Below, piece by piece: positions 24,498 to 37,590 of a stretch of DNA of 64,000 nucleotides. The first letter of the stretch is position 1; each line of letters starts with the position of its first letter. Made by a program: the position numbers and the translations under genes. The notes beneath the pieces were generated by a model. The model ran no database searches. It was not told the origin of the DNA and saw only the letters and a list, made by a program, of their open reading frames with translations. Source of the stretch: Desmodus rotundus (Eukaryota > Chordata > Mammalia > Chiroptera > Phyllostomidae); NCBI RefSeq assembly GCF_022682495.2, contig NC_071397.1, forward strand, positions 25,249,427 to 25,313,426, read 5' to 3'.

Positions 24498-24884
24498 TTC
24501 TTTAACTTAGCAATAACCAACCCACTTATTTGCTTAGTATAATTCCTTATTCCTATGGTCTTTTTGCTACAAAAGTCATTCAATCATACAGCTCCCTCAG
24601 AGCTCCTATTTATCCACTAGATTGGATGTTGCCCAATTTAAATAGTTTTTTGCTCAAATAAACTCTTATAATTTTTACTATGTGTCAGTTCATATTTTAA
24701 CAGCTCCAATCAGAAACTATGTTCTTGTAGCCAAGAACATACCTGATTGGGAATAAAGATAAGCTTATAAAAGAATACACTATTACAATGCTTATAAAAA
24801 TAGGTATATAGCAGCTAGTTGGAAATAAAGATAAATTTATAAATAAATACACTTATTACCATGAAAAATAAAATAATAATAATA
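24498..24884. other. Unassigned spacer
   Basis: AT-rich, nothing recognised. Confidence 0.4.
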
Positions 24885-25110
24885 ATAGCTGACACTTGGA
24901 GACCTTATTATGTGTCAAGTACTGTTAAACACTTTATGTAAATCAACTCATTTGAACTTTACAATAACATCCTGGCATGGAAATTATTTTCCCCATTTTA
25001 TGGAACAACAAAAAAAATGAAGCACAGGCTCACAGCTAGTAAATGGCAGAGCCCACGTTGTTAGTCACTCTTCGATACCACCTTTATACGCTTTAACACT
25101 GTCCCTGCAC
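24885..25110 (+). mobile_element. MIR SINE, well preserved
   Basis: The words 'ttattatgtgtcaagtactg', 'cattttatggaacaac' and 'cacagctagtaaatggcaga' follow the MIR consensus in order. Confidence 0.82.
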
Positions 25111-26679
25111 GGCATATGCCTTAATAAGAGAGCAAACGGTGCATTGGCTGTTTAAAGGATAAAGAAATAAAGCCCATATGTGAGAGTATCATGGAAGCTT
25201 TAATGATCTTAGAGGAAAGAAACCTGAGTAAATTTAGTAAAAGAGTTTGACAGAGTACACTGGCATTATGTGCTAGCTAGACATCTTAGTATTTGTTTGA
25301 ATACCAGGAAAACAGTTGGGGGATGGCGGTAGGGGCAGACAGGCAGCCATTTCACAAGGTGATATCATAAATTAACTCCACTAAATTATACCGTAGCAGA
25401 ACTGTCTATTCGAGTGAATGTTATTTAGAGCAGTCACACCGGGAAAGTCTGTGATTTATTACAAATGAAACTTCCAATGCAAAAAAGACATGAAAATTCT
25501 CTTTGAAGATTGTTGGGTTTCAAGTCATAATTCAACTATATACTGCTTACTTCTTTGCCATAATTGTTATTACCTATCTAGAGCTTTGCACATTAATAAT
25601 ACTATAAAGAAATAGTGTTTGTAAATTGGTCAAATCTGCAGCCATATTTAAAAGGGCCATCAAGATTTAGGTGTAGGATGTGGTTTGAACAAGCATAATA
25701 GCTTAGATTAGGCTATTAATAATAAAAAATAAGGAACCCCTTCCCCTGAATGTTAGTGGATCATGACATGCAGGTTGATTTCCCACGCACACTCCAGGCC
25801 CAGGTGACTCACAGATCTCCTTTGTCTTCATTCTGGGACACAGGCTAATGGAGCATCCTCTACCTGGGACATGGTCATCATTGCTGAAGAGGGAAAGGGG
25901 CCCATGGCAAAATCACTGGTTCTGAAGCCTCCCACCAATATTTCATTGGCCATCTAAGTTACATGGCCAAGCCCTACATTTACTTTACCAGGAAAGGGCA
26001 GATATTTGTGACAATGGTAATATTTAGTAGAGACACATTAAACATTTAAGCTTTATAAATGAGGATTATTTATTAGTCCCTCCTAGGTTTATTGGTATAG
26101 TAAATTAAAACCATGTATACCAAACAACTAGCTCTTGGCCTGACATATTTAACATTTGATTTGTATCAGATTCCTGTTAAAAATATCACAACTACTTTAG
26201 AGTAAATGAGTAATTGTTCCTTATTTTAATTAAGAAAATGAGTGAAAATGAGTCCTAGTATTTATAGGACTATGTAGAATGCTGGTAGAATACTGACAAA
26301 AATTTTGGTTAAAAACAGATGGTTAATTTACCACAGAAGTATGGGAACCAGGGTAAAATCAGAGCGAACTGGACTAGATGCTTGCAGTTCTATTTAGAGA
26401 CAGGAGACCTGACAAGACACGATCAAGGCGTTCTCTATAGGGGGCAAGGCTGTCTCAGTTTAACAAAGGAAAGCATTACCAACATTGCCTTAGGAGGTTT
26501 TTTCCCCCTAATGCTTTATTTATTAGTCAAATTATGGTTATAATTTGATTCCTAAGTAACCTCCAGAGAAAATAGGAATGTAAGGATTAGCTGATCTGAA
26601 CATTTACAGGGAACATTTTGGTCCCTGTAAACCAGTATATTTTCATTTTTAATGCCATAATCCTTTAGCACAATACAAG
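25111..26679. other. Unassigned sequence with a possible ancient repeat at 25730-26010
   Basis: Around 25800-25980 the order 'caggtgactcacagatctcc', 'tttcattggccatctaagtt' and 'acatggccaagccctacatt' resembles a common old mammalian repeat that I cannot name with confidence. The remainder is unassigned. Confidence 0.4.
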
Positions 26680-27115
26680 TAAGTCTTCCTTTGTTAGCTT
26701 TTTAACGTCATTTTATTCTACCCTCACTCTTGACTACTTTGCTGTAGTTACACTGACCCCCTTGGGATTCTCTCAAAAACTTTGTTTTTCTTCCTAGCCT
26801 GGTCTTTTCCCAGATATCTACATAATTCATTCTTTCATTTTCTCAGGTCTTCATTCAAATATCATTTTCTCAGGGAGGCCTATTGAACCACACTGTTTGA
26901 AATTGCATCCTATTCCTCATCCACCATTATCCAGTTTTATGTTTTTCCCTATTGCAAGTAATTTTCTTCTAGCATTCTATGAAATTTACTCATTTATCTA
27001 TTTCTCTCTGCCTGTCTTCCACATTACAAGCTGAACTCCCTGAGGGTATGGATTTTGTCTGTCTAGTTCATGCCTCATTGATTCAAATTTTTGTTAAATA
27101 AATAAATTATTGTTA
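26680..27115 (+). mobile_element. L2 LINE 3' end
   Basis: The segments 'caggtcttcattcaaatatc', 'agctgaactccctgagggta' and a terminal 'gttaaataaataaatt' follow the 3' end of L2 in order. Confidence 0.75.
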
Positions 27116-27459
27116 AATCTGTGTGTGTTTATATTTTGTTTTACACACATTATTGATTTTGTTTTTCCTCAGAAGTCTCTGCTCCTTCCTGAGCAAGAGC
27201 AAAACCGTTCTTGAAAATCTGGACCAGCTGTCAGTCATTGCACTGTGAGAAGCAGAATCTGGAATGAGGTGTGCCCTCTGAGGTGTGTGCCTGAGGGCTT
27301 GTGTTGTCTGTGCAACCAAGGGGAACCATTTTGTTGAATCTGCACCTTTTCCCCTTCAAGCAAAAGAAATAAATATGAAAAGGGTGATAGACTTTGGTTC
27401 AAAATATGTCCCATACACAATTGCCAACCCTAAAAAAGAAGGAAATACTGTTTATGAAA

Positions 27460-27950
27460 GCATGGACCTTGTGGGCATTGAGTGAAGTGAGCTGAATAGA
27501 CAGAGAAAGAAATACTTTATGATAAGTGTCACCAGTATGCAGAATTTGAAAAAGAAGAAAAAAAAGGTCAAACACATAGAAACAAAGAAGAAAAAAGTGG
27601 TTGCCAAGGTCTCTGAGTTGAGGGAAATAAGGAGAAGTTGTACAAACTTTCAGCTGTAAGGTGAATAAGGTCTAGGGAACTAATGTATAAATTGGTGACT
27701 ATAGTTGCTAATACTGTATTGTATAATTGAAAATTGTTAAGAGAATAGAACTTAAATGTTCTCACACACAAAAATAAAAAGATAAAAATTCTGAGGTGAT
27801 GTATGTGTTAATTGACTAGATGGGAGAAATCCTTTCATAATGTATATACATTTATGACATCATCATGTTGTGAACTTTAAATGCCTACAGTTTCATGTAC
27901 CTTAATAAACTATACCTTAATAAAGCTGAAGAAATTGTATATTACCACAA
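27460..27950 (+). mobile_element. Older L1 3' end (L1MA/MB-type)
   Basis: Contains 'gtgaagtgagctgaatagac', 'gtggttgccaaggtctctga' and 'ggtgactatagttgctaata', then 'atgacatcatcatgttgtga', in the order of old primate-to-eutherian L1 3' UTRs. Confidence 0.7.
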
Positions 27951-28654
27951 AAATGGAAAACCATTATTATGTTCCTGAAATGAAAAGTAAACAAAAAATC
28001 AATGAAACAAAAACATTACCAACTCATCTAATTTTAAATTGCTCCTTTTTGAACTGTGGATTGAAATATCTAAGTTGTAGTATGACTGAGAGATGTAGAG
28101 AGTGTATATATTCATTCCTAGCAGCACTGATAAATGACATTTATAATTCACTATAACAATATGAGTACTCATTTTCTTCATAGGATTAAAATGAGAATGT
28201 TATGACATTGTCTCCGTGAATCCACACAACACTGAAAGAAATGATTTTTTAGTATTTATTAGATATTACCAAAGGCTTGTTCACTCTTAGTCTCAGGTGT
28301 TTGCCTCCATTGCCTTATTTCAGATACTTGTTAGTACTCATTAATGTACTCAACACACACTTATTGAGCATCTACTTGTGTCTCCTTCCATAGTTCATTC
28401 GACCTGGCGTGCACTAGAGCAGCATGCCTGCACCGTAGTGTAACAGTATTTTCTAAGTAATTTAGTGATGGGCATTGTGGATTTTACTTGACGATAGAAG
28501 AAACATGACACACAATTTTTACTTTTTGTTATGTCTGACTTATTATTCTTTTATGCTATCCTGCCTGCTTTGGGAGTATAGTAATGGTTTATGTTTGAAA
28601 TAAATTTCTGTTAGTGGTTCTAAAAGGACTTGATTTCATTAATAACATAGTCCA
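27951..28654. other. Unassigned sequence before the polypyrimidine tract
   Basis: No recognised gene or repeat. Confidence 0.4.
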
Positions 28655-28846
28655 CTCCTTTTCTCCCTCCCTCCTTTCTTTCTTTCTCTTTCCCTCCCTC
28701 CCTTCCTTCCTCCCTTCCTCCCTCCCTCCCTTCCTTCCTTCCTTCCTGCCTTTTTCTTTTCTTTTCTTTTTTCTTTCTTTCTTTCTTTTCCTTCCTTCCT
28801 TCTCCTCCCTCCCTCCCTCCCTCCCCCTCTCTCTCTTTCTTCTTTC

Positions 28847-28897
<51 letters not shown>

Positions 28898-28925
28898 TCA
28901 TTCTATTTCTTTCTTCTTTCTTTGT
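28655..28925 (+). repeat. Long polypyrimidine tract of CTTT/CCTT/CCCT units
   Basis: From 28655 to 28899 the plus strand is only C and T except for one G at 28748. It ends in about 13 perfect CTTT units (28847-28899), then a few imperfect ones. The open frames on both strands here are low-complexity artefacts. Such a tract is prone to length change and may form triplex DNA. Confidence 0.95.
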
Positions 28926-29504
28926 TGATTTTGAGAGTAGGTTTCTAAGGCAGGGGACAGTGAAACAAAGAAAGGGCTTAGGGTAGAAGAAGCAACAGGA
29001 GAGAGACTAGGCAGGGCTGCTTTAGCTCTCTAGAAACATTACAAAAAAGAAGTGAAGCCAAGTCAGGCTGCTGTTAGCTCACTCGGAAGTCAGAGAGAAG
29101 GGGGACCTTGGAGACAGATTCAGAGGTAAGCCTGGGATGAGCTACCACTGCCTGTTGCTCCCTCATTTGACAGTCTTGTGGGGGCCCTTAGAGTTTAGGA
29201 GAAAAATCTGAAGATGCTTTCCTGAGAAGGAAGAAAGGCGTGGGCAGGATCCAGAGTCATCCTGAAGGCCACTCCTTTCCTAAGCAAAGTAGAGTTACCT
29301 GTGAAATCCTGGGGACTTTCCACGCCTCTGTTTATGTCAAAACCCTCTTTACCAGATTGCCTCAACATCTACCTCCATATTGGGTGTTTTCTCACCAGAT
29401 GTTAAAGAATCCTTTCAAACATAAACCATTAAAGTATATAAACTGAGAAGCCTGATCAGTACAATATTTACATGCATCAATAATGTTATAATAGGAATAA
29501 TAAA
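28926..29504. other. Unassigned, less AT-rich stretch next to the polypyrimidine tract
   Basis: Roughly 0.5 kb of more balanced composition (for example caggcagggctgctttagct region near 29010) without a repeat I can name. It could be an old LTR. No exon features seen. Confidence 0.35.
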
Positions 29505-29624
29505 CAGGGTGGGGCAAATGTAGTTTTATAGTTGTGGGTGAGAGTTTATTCTTGTATTATTATTTATTAATTATTGTATTACTTTCCATAGGTACAACTG
29601 TAAACCTAATTTTGCCCCACCCTA
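29505..29624. mobile_element. Mariner-type MITE, 120 bp
   Basis: The left end cagggtggggcaaatgtagt is mirrored by the right end, whose reverse complement starts tagggtggggcaaaattagg. The inverted repeats extend about 31 bp with mismatches, and the centre is AT-rich with no coding capacity. The layout fits a non-autonomous mariner derivative similar to MADE1-type elements. Confidence 0.85.
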
Positions 29625-29799
29625 TATGTAAATAAATATATCTCTATATTTATCAGTCTATCATCTGTCTATCTAATTAGCTTTTTTTCAGCCTCTGTTT
29701 CTTTTCTTTCTTTCCTATCCCTCTTTACCCAACTTCTCCCAACTGGTCAGTTTTACATTTTGGACATGTTTTCCAAAATGACTTTTCTGAGCCTTTTCA

Positions 29800-30350
29800 T
29801 TTTTCATGTGTTATCTTAACAAAATACTTTGTGGACTATCCATTGCCTCCTGAAATAAATGTGATCTCCTTAGCCTAAAACTAAATACTCTGGGTCATTC
29901 TTGCCTTTCTTATTATTTACCTGATGTTTATCAATTACTCCAGCTCCTTAGTTTACAAACCTGATTAAATGATAGAAATCATCTGTGGAGTTTTAAAAAT
30001 ACAAATTTCCAAATATGAATCTCTGAGAAGTAGGCCTGACAAAATGTATTTTACAAAATTTTTGAAAATGATTCTAAAGCACAGGTAAGTATGAGGACCA
30101 CTGCTTTTATCAACCTAGGTTAGAAGTAAACACTGTATTTTCTTACATCTATGGCTGCTCTTAGAGTTCTGTCTGGAATATCATTTCCAAAACACTGCCT
30201 ATTTAAAGCTTGTTTTTCATTCAGGTCATACTAAAATTCTAACTCATTTCAAAATTTCCTCAGATATTACCTAGTAAAAATTAGCTGACTACAAATTTCA
30301 GATTATCCTTAAAGTATATTTATAACTTTTTGTGCTGTCAATGATCATAT
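29800..30350 (+). mobile_element. L2 fragment split by a MER5-like element
   Basis: L2-like text such as 'agcctaaaactaaatactct' and 'tcatttccaaaacactgcct' lies on both sides of the MER5-like insertion at 29935-30115. Tentative. Confidence 0.45.
29935..30115 (+). mobile_element. MER5A-like hAT (Charlie) non-autonomous element
   Basis: The order 'gaaatcatctgtggagtttt', 'gaatctctgagaagtaggcc' and 'gtatgaggaccactgctttt' matches the MER5A core and right end. Confidence 0.65.
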
Positions 30351-30829
30351 AGTCTGTTTATCTATAGTTGAATACATCTAAATATTGGTAACATTTTGAA
30401 AAAGATTATAACTTAAGTAATAGGATGTCACTTATGAATTACCTAATCAAATTTATAGAGGCACACAATAACCACATAATTAGTAGATTAAGGAAGTAAA
30501 GACTGCAAATTCAAATTGACACTTCTAACCATACTGAATTACAAAATAAAATAACAAGATCTTTAAATGAAAATGAGAATTTTATAATAAGATATTTTAT
30601 TGTTTACAATATTTAAATTTAAAATGAATTCAACTATTATATAAAATGTTTCCAATTAGGCAGTCCACCAAATGCCATTCTTTAAGGAATAATCTAGGAA
30701 AACATGCAGTTCTGTTATTTAAAAATAGGTCAATAACAAATCATGAGACATTCAACAAAAGGAAGAATAATGGAACTATCAATGTGTAAAATAGTGGAAG
30801 AGTTGCACATTCCTCGGACAGGACCAGCG

Positions 30830-32980
30830 GCAGTCCGTTACAGCTGGTGCATCAGGAATCTGGCGTGCGCAGACCCGAGGTCACGTGTAACTTCCCTCCT
30901 CTATTCATGACTCTCGCAATGGCAGCCTCCCTCAGTTCACAGTGTGGCTGTATGGGGGAACCCCTCCCCCAATACCATCTGAAAAAGGACCTGAACTAGG
31001 ATGGGTTCATGGATGGGTTGACTTGGTATATGGATACAAACTTAAAATGGACTGCTGCTTCCCTACAGCCTCTTAGAGGTATACCAGGGAGATAAAGGTA
31101 AAAGGAAAGTCTTCCAATGGGCAAGTCTTCAGTTAGAGAATGTCATCATCTTTTGGTAGAAATAGAAGTGGGCCAAGATGAGAATATACATGGAATTATA
31201 GACAGTAGCAAATAACCTTGTTGGTTTATCCCTGGGCTGGGAGAAAAATCCTGTGACGATTTGGGTTGGGGAAATTTGAGAAAGAGACATACAAGTTGAC
31301 TAATGGAAGTGAGCATGATGGGTAAATGTCTGCAATGCATGTTAATGTTCACCACAAAATACCTGCAAAAACACATGAACTAAATAACCACATAGAGAGA
31401 ACTTAGCCAGTTAAAATCAGTCATATGCCTTCAGCAACTAAAATAGGCATAAACAGAGTCCACAGAGTACCAGATATGGAAGCCACCCATGAACACCCAA
31501 TACACGGGTTCTTGTGTTCTAAAACTGCTCTAGCTAGGAGTAAAAACCAAAAACCAAAGCTATCAGTCAGTTGGTAGATGGCAGATTACATTGGACTAAA
31601 GCAACAGTGTGATTTACTTTGACTAAAATTGGCACATATTCCAGTTATTAGAATACCTTTTTTTTTTTTGTCTCTCCTGTCAATAGGGTTTCCAGTAGCC
31701 AGCATTGCTACTCAAGGCTTAGGCAGTGGTGATCCACCAATATGAAACATCTCATAACATTTCAGTAGACCAAGGAAGTTTTTTATAGGAAAACATGGCA
31801 GCAATCATGAAACCATGGAATCTAATGGTTCTATTATATACTACACCATTTGAATACTGCTAAATGCAAATGAGGTGCCAGCTTGGAGATGAAAACTTGC
31901 AAGCATGGGGCATCATCTTATAGGATGTCATACATATTCTTAATAATTATATGATGTTCTGTCTCCAGTAGCCATAATACATGGAACTGGGAACCAAGGC
32001 ATGAAAGTAAGAGATGAACCACATACTTTATCTCTGATGCATCGGGATACCGTGCTTTGCATTCCCAAAAATAAAGCCTCCATGGAATTAAAGGTCCTGG
32101 GGGACCCATTTGAAGAAAAGAAATGCTTGCATTAGGGGACACCAAAAGAGTCTCATTTTAAATTCTATGGCTGCCATCTAGTCACTTTGGTGTCTTTGTG
32201 CTAAGAGAGAGTCAGGGAAAGAAGGAAGTCATGAACTTCACAGGACTTACTGATGCTGATCATTAGAATGATGGAGGGTGCTGTTATAAAGTGGGGCAAG
32301 GATGATACTATCTGGCATCAAGGTGACCTACTGGGGCTTGCACTGATATTTCTTTATCTAATATTGTCAGAAAATGGACAAACACAGCAGCCACAGCATT
32401 TCTAGGACATCTGAAGTTTGGGGCATAATGTTATAAATTTATTTCACCAGGTAATCCACTAATTAGCACATCTAGCAGCCTAAGAGGAGGGTAATGTAAA
32501 TTGTGCAGGAGAGGAGGCTTGCGAGTATCAGTTCAGGATCCAGACCAGATTCAGTGACTGCAGCTGTGGTTCTCCCCAGTAATCACTACCCTTTTACACC
32601 TTCACTCAGAAAAGTAGACAAATCAGAATTCAGGGCGAGCAGTTTTCAGATGCAGTAAATTCATTTTTGAAAGCAGTTGGGTCTGAGAGGCACAAAAGGA
32701 TGACTATAGTAGATGCAGTGGTGAGTATCCCAGATCTCCATTCAGAACAGAGGAACTTATTTTTCCTGCTATGGAAGAGCTACCCGCCACAGCTCAGAGC
32801 CAAATTCTTCCCCATGAATTGAATTGTCCTTGGCTGAAGGACGCTGCCTTGCCAAAATTTAGTCCTCACTGGGTCTGCGGGGTATCTGAAGGTGACTTAA
32901 TTTGGGCAAACTCTAAAGGGTCACTCCCACTTCCGAGAGCCCTGAGTCATTAAATGAGGCTTCTGTTATAACTGTATCTT
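30830..32980. other. Unassigned 2.1-kb segment, possibly an ancient ERVL/MaLR internal remnant
   Basis: Less AT-rich than its surroundings and lacking L1 features. Stretches such as 'agatgagaatatacatggaa', 'gttataaagtggggcaagga' and 'gtggttctccccagtaatca' recall ERVL-type internal sequence on the plus strand. No open frame longer than about 76 codons exists and no LTR was identified. Family identity is a guess. Confidence 0.3.
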
Positions 32981-34427
32981 AGTTGAACATCTTTCTCCCC
33001 AGCTGGGCTCCTGTTTCACCCTTTTAGTCGTAGTCATTGGGAGCACTCCTCAATAACTTGCTTGCATATACATTTCTGCTTCTTTCTTGAGCAGCCTGAC
33101 TTATAAAAATATTTTAGGAAATGAATATTTTCCTTAAGAATCCTGCTTAAGTTTGGTTAGAAATAAAAATAAGTTGAAAGTAGGTAAATCATAGTTAATA
33201 TAAAACATAAGCACTGCTACAAACATAATCATGTGAATTTAGGTTCAAATTCTTATTCCAAATGCCATTAGACAAGTATAACTAGATTATAAACATTGAT
33301 CTCAAGAGGCATTCCACTGTAGTATAGGTTGAATTGGCAGTATATAAGCACTGGGTTTGTTAAGTAAAGGATTAAGCAAGCATGGGTTAAGCACTTAATT
33401 AACAATCATTTTGCTAATATTATCATTGTTTGGGAAGATTTTATAGAAATATTATGTAACCCATGTCTATTATCAAAACCTCTCCAAGGAATTTTTGTAA
33501 TGTTTTATTTTTTTATTTATAAATATTCCAAAGATTGGACAGCAGCCTTTAAAATTCATTAGAGTAGTCCTTAGAGCTTTGGGCAAAGGGCAAGTATCAA
33601 TAAATATTAGATGATAGAAATGGTGATGATGATAGTGATATTCATTTGAAGCTTGTCTCTTTCATCTTTTCATGTTTCTTATATGAAAAGAATGGGGCCA
33701 ATGCTTCAAGATCAGGCCAGGATTAAATGAGGGCTTCTCACTCTCAGACTTCATTACCACAGAAATGTGGCCTGACATTACAGTACTTCATAGTTCATTG
33801 GAAATGTCATAAAAACAATTACTATAACATTAGGAGGAACCTTTGAAAAGAAGCCTCAAAGTACCCTTCACAAAATTGCTATGACAGGCAAAAACAATAT
33901 TCTAATTCATGTATGTTGGTCCCTTACTGTTTTTAGGTCACACCGAATGGACAAGTCAAGAAAGGCTGGTGAAAGAGGCATGTGTTTAATTAGGCAAACT
34001 ATGCTGAAAGCTTTGGAAAACTGAGAAGTTGTTCAAGGTATAAGTATGCAGTATATATACCTGTAAGTGCAAACAGATATATATGAGGAAACATTAAAAG
34101 TGGAAGATGTCAGATAATAAGGTGTTAATATTTATAACAGCTTACAGATAAGTCAGAATCATGTTCTAATAAACAGATAATCACTTAGGAATCTATCTGT
34201 TGACTATAACTAACATGTTAATATAGGTCAGAACTTAATACATTCCAACATACATAAAAATGCAGGTGTTATAATTTGACTCACATTAATACTAATGCAT
34301 TCAGAGTTATTTGTCCCATGTAATATAATGGAGAAAATAACACATTCTCTAAAGAATCACTTACTTAACATGTTCTAAACCTGAGAAATGAGATCATTAG
34401 GATTAATTTCATGGCTTAATACATATG
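32981..34427. other. Intron-like AT-rich sequence, nothing recognised
   Basis: No gene or repeat assigned. Confidence 0.4.
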
Positions 34428-34535
34428 AAAGTGGGGATGGCTGGGGTTGGGGAGAGTGGTGAGTGGGAAATGGAGACAACTGTAACTAAACAATAAAAAA
34501 TGTGGGGGAAAATAAAATAAATTAAAAAATAAATG
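34428..34535 (+). mobile_element. L1 3' UTR tail
   Basis: 'gggatggctggggttgggga' and 'ggagacaactgtaactaaac' are followed by an A-rich tail, as at the other L1 ends in this window. Confidence 0.82.
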
Positions 34536-35307
34536 TGTCCACGCTTTGTTTCTGATTATAAATAACTTATTCATTCTATCATAACCTTATCTTGTCTTAT
34601 ATGTTTATCAAAATCTTTATATACCAAATAAGGTACATCAGTATACAACACTAAATACTTTAAAATAGCAATAAAAAAGTTTGGAGAAGTAAGTGATTTT
34701 GTAAAAAGAATTTAGATTTAAGCTACTTGCATTTATATTTAGTAAAACAATACAGAATACTTTGATATGCTTAAAATTTGAATATAAGACAATATGAATT
34801 TAGATAAACAAAGCTGACAGTCAATATAATATACTGTCATAACTATTGTCAAACTATTGGAATGTCCTTGTGGCTCATCAAATGTGGCTCACCTTTTGTA
34901 GCTGCCCCAGCCTTCCTCCTGTGACTGTCCAGACTTTCCCCTCAGGAAGTAAGAGGTGACATGTTACACAGGAGCATTAGGGTCTGCTTAAATCAAATAA
35001 ATCATCACATACTTTTATTGTCACCTCTGGAGACAAATGTAACAAATACATTTTTAAAAAAGCATCTCATATCTATGAGGTTAAATTTTTGAGACTCACT
35101 AGATTATAACTTTTATATTTGATAACAAACAGAAAAGAACCATTTAGTCTTTACAGTTCAGGTTATACTTCTATAAGGGAAATACACTTTAAACACTTGA
35201 TATTTTTAATAATTAAAAATGTAAGATTAAGAGACCTGCAATTATGTGGCTGGAAGCTGACAAATGAAAGAACTTTACAAAGTCCTGGGCCTCTGAACAA
35301 AACGTGT
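34536..35307. other. Unassigned AT-rich sequence
   Basis: Nothing recognised. Confidence 0.4.
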
Positions 35308-35500
35308 GACTTTTTTTTTGCCTTTTTTAAAATTGTTAAGTACAGTTATCTCCATTGTCCTCCCTCTACTCCCCTCACCTCACCCATCCCTACCTTCCAC
35401 CCTCAATTCTACCCCCTCTGGTTTTGTCCATGTGTCCTTAACACAGGTTCTTTGATGACTCTTCCCCTATTTTCCCCCCAACATTTTGCAATGTATGTTT
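35308..35500 (-). mobile_element. L1 3' UTR, severely 5'-truncated
   Basis: A T run at 35311-35320 (the A tail in minus sense) is followed by 'gttaagtacagttatctcca' and C-rich 3' UTR. The 156-codon open frame at 35119-35589 passes through it and is chance. Confidence 0.82.
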
Positions 35501-35699
35501 CTCTCATTTCTGACAACTACACCAAGAACTTCACTAAGGACATCAATGAAAAGATGAAAGTTTTTGTTCTTCATTTCATTTGGCCCTAAATCCAGGGTCT
35601 TGATGAGATTTAAAGGTCTTATTTATCCCCTACCCTCTAGGTTATGTACAGACACATTTTGACATAAAAACTTATTTAGGTTCAGTGAATCAGAGGAAC

Positions 35700-37590
35700 A
35701 CATCAAAGAGATGCTAATAAATGGAAGCATATACAGTGTTGATGGATAGAAAGAATTAACATCCTAACAACATGAACAATGATGCAGGAATTGTCTGAGG
35801 GAGTGACAGGTGTTGGGTGGAGGGGGTAAGGGGGGAAAACTGGGACAACTGTAAAAACAAATCAATGAAATATAGTTTAAAAAAGAATTAACATCATAAA
35901 ATTTCCATACTAACCAAAGCCATCTATAATACCAATGGTATTTTTCACAGAACTAGAAGAGATGATATTACAAAAATGTGCATAGAAACAAAAGAATGTG
36001 AAGAGTGACAGCAATCATGAAAAAGAACACTGGGAGATATCACACTACCTGATGTCAAACTACACTACCAGGCTATAGTAATTAAAACAGCATGGTACTG
36101 GCATAAAAACAGACCCATTGATCAATGGACACCAGAGATAAAACCATGCCTATATGGGCAATTAATATTTGACAAAGCAAAGCAAGAAAATACAACAAGG
36201 TAAAGACAGTCTATTTGGTAAGTGGGGTTGAGAAAATTGGACAGATGCATGCAAAAAATGAAGGCTAGATCACCTTGTTACACCATATACAAGAATATAT
36301 TCAAAATGGATAAAAGAATTAAATGTAAAACTCAAAACCATTAAACTCCTAGAAGAAAACACAGTCAGTAAAATCTTTGAGATTACTCTTAGCGATATTT
36401 TTTTTCTGACATATCTTCTCAGGCAAGGAAAGAAAACAAAACAAAACATGGGGCTATTTCAAACTGAAAAGTTTTTGTACAACAAGTGAAACTATCAATG
36501 AAATTAAAGACAATCCATTGACTGGAAGAACATGTTCATTGATACAGCTGTTAAGGGGTTAATATCCAAAATTTATAAAGAGGTCATACAACTCAATACC
36601 AAAAAAAAAAAAACCCCACACATTTGAAAAGTGGTCACAGGACCAACTTGGACAGATACTTCTTCAAAAAGGACAGACATACAGATGACCATAGACATAT
36701 GAAAACATGCTTAAAAATACTAATTATCAGAAAATGAAAATTTAAACCATGAGATACCACCTCACACCGGTCAGAAAAGCTATCATCAATGTCAACAGAC
36801 AAGTGTTGGCAAGGATGTGAAAAGGTAACCGGAGTGCACTGTTGGTGGGGATGTAGACTGGTGCAACCACAATGGGAAAAAATGTGGAAGTTCTTAAAAA
36901 AATAAAAACAACTGCCTTATGACCAGAGATTCCACTTCTATAGAAACCCAAAACACAAAGTCAAGAGAATATACACTCTCCTATGTTCATTGCAGCATTA
37001 TTTGCAATAGACAAGATATGGAAGTAATATAATGGCCCATCAATAGATCAGTGAATAAAAATGGTGGTATGTATATATACACACACACATATATATATAC
37101 AGTGGAACATTACTTGGTGATAAAAAAGAATGACATTTCACCATTTATAACAGCATGGATGGACTTATAAGATATACTAAATGAAATAAGTCAGACAGAT
37201 AAGGATAAACACTATATGATATCACTTATATTTGGAAACTAAAGAACAAAAATAAATGCAAACAAAATTGAAACACATAGATACAGAGAACAAATTAACA
37301 GAGGCCAGAAGGGAGAGGTAGGTGCTGGCGGATAGGATGAAATAGGTGATGGAATTAAGAAGTACTAGTTGGTAGGTACAGAATAGTCACAGAGATGTAA
37401 ATTACAACATAGGGGATATGGTCAATGATACTGTAAGAACTATCTATGGTGTTAGCTGAGCACTTGAATTATTTTATGGAGCACTTTGTAACCTATATGA
37501 ATGGCTATCCCCTGTGCTGTACACTTGAAACTAGGACAAAATAGTGTTGAATACATACTGCAATCAAGAATAATAAAATAAACAAAAAAA
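35700..37590 (+). mobile_element. L1 ORF2 3' portion and 3' UTR, interrupted by a younger L1 tail
   Basis: The plus strand follows L1 ORF2, with 'acagcatggtactggcataa' at about 36090 and 'cattgcagcattatttgcaa' near 36988, then a 3' UTR to about 37590. The left edge is interrupted by the insertion at 35764-35881. Frame breaks show it is inactive. Confidence 0.88.
35764..35881 (+). mobile_element. Younger L1 tail nested in an older L1
   Basis: Only about 118 bp of L1 3' UTR (ggtgttgggtggagggggta, gggacaactgtaaaaacaaa) is present. It is flanked by the exact 14-bp repeat aaagaattaacatc at 35750-35763 and 35882-35895. Confidence 0.88.

Noticed and set aside
28614..28928. Long open frames on both strands
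   Set aside because: They are produced by the polypyrimidine tract (Ser/Leu/Phe-rich or Lys/Glu/Arg-rich) and are not genes.
35119..35589. 156-codon plus-strand open frame
   Set aside because: It runs through the reverse complement of an L1 3' UTR and flanking intron; no domain resemblance.
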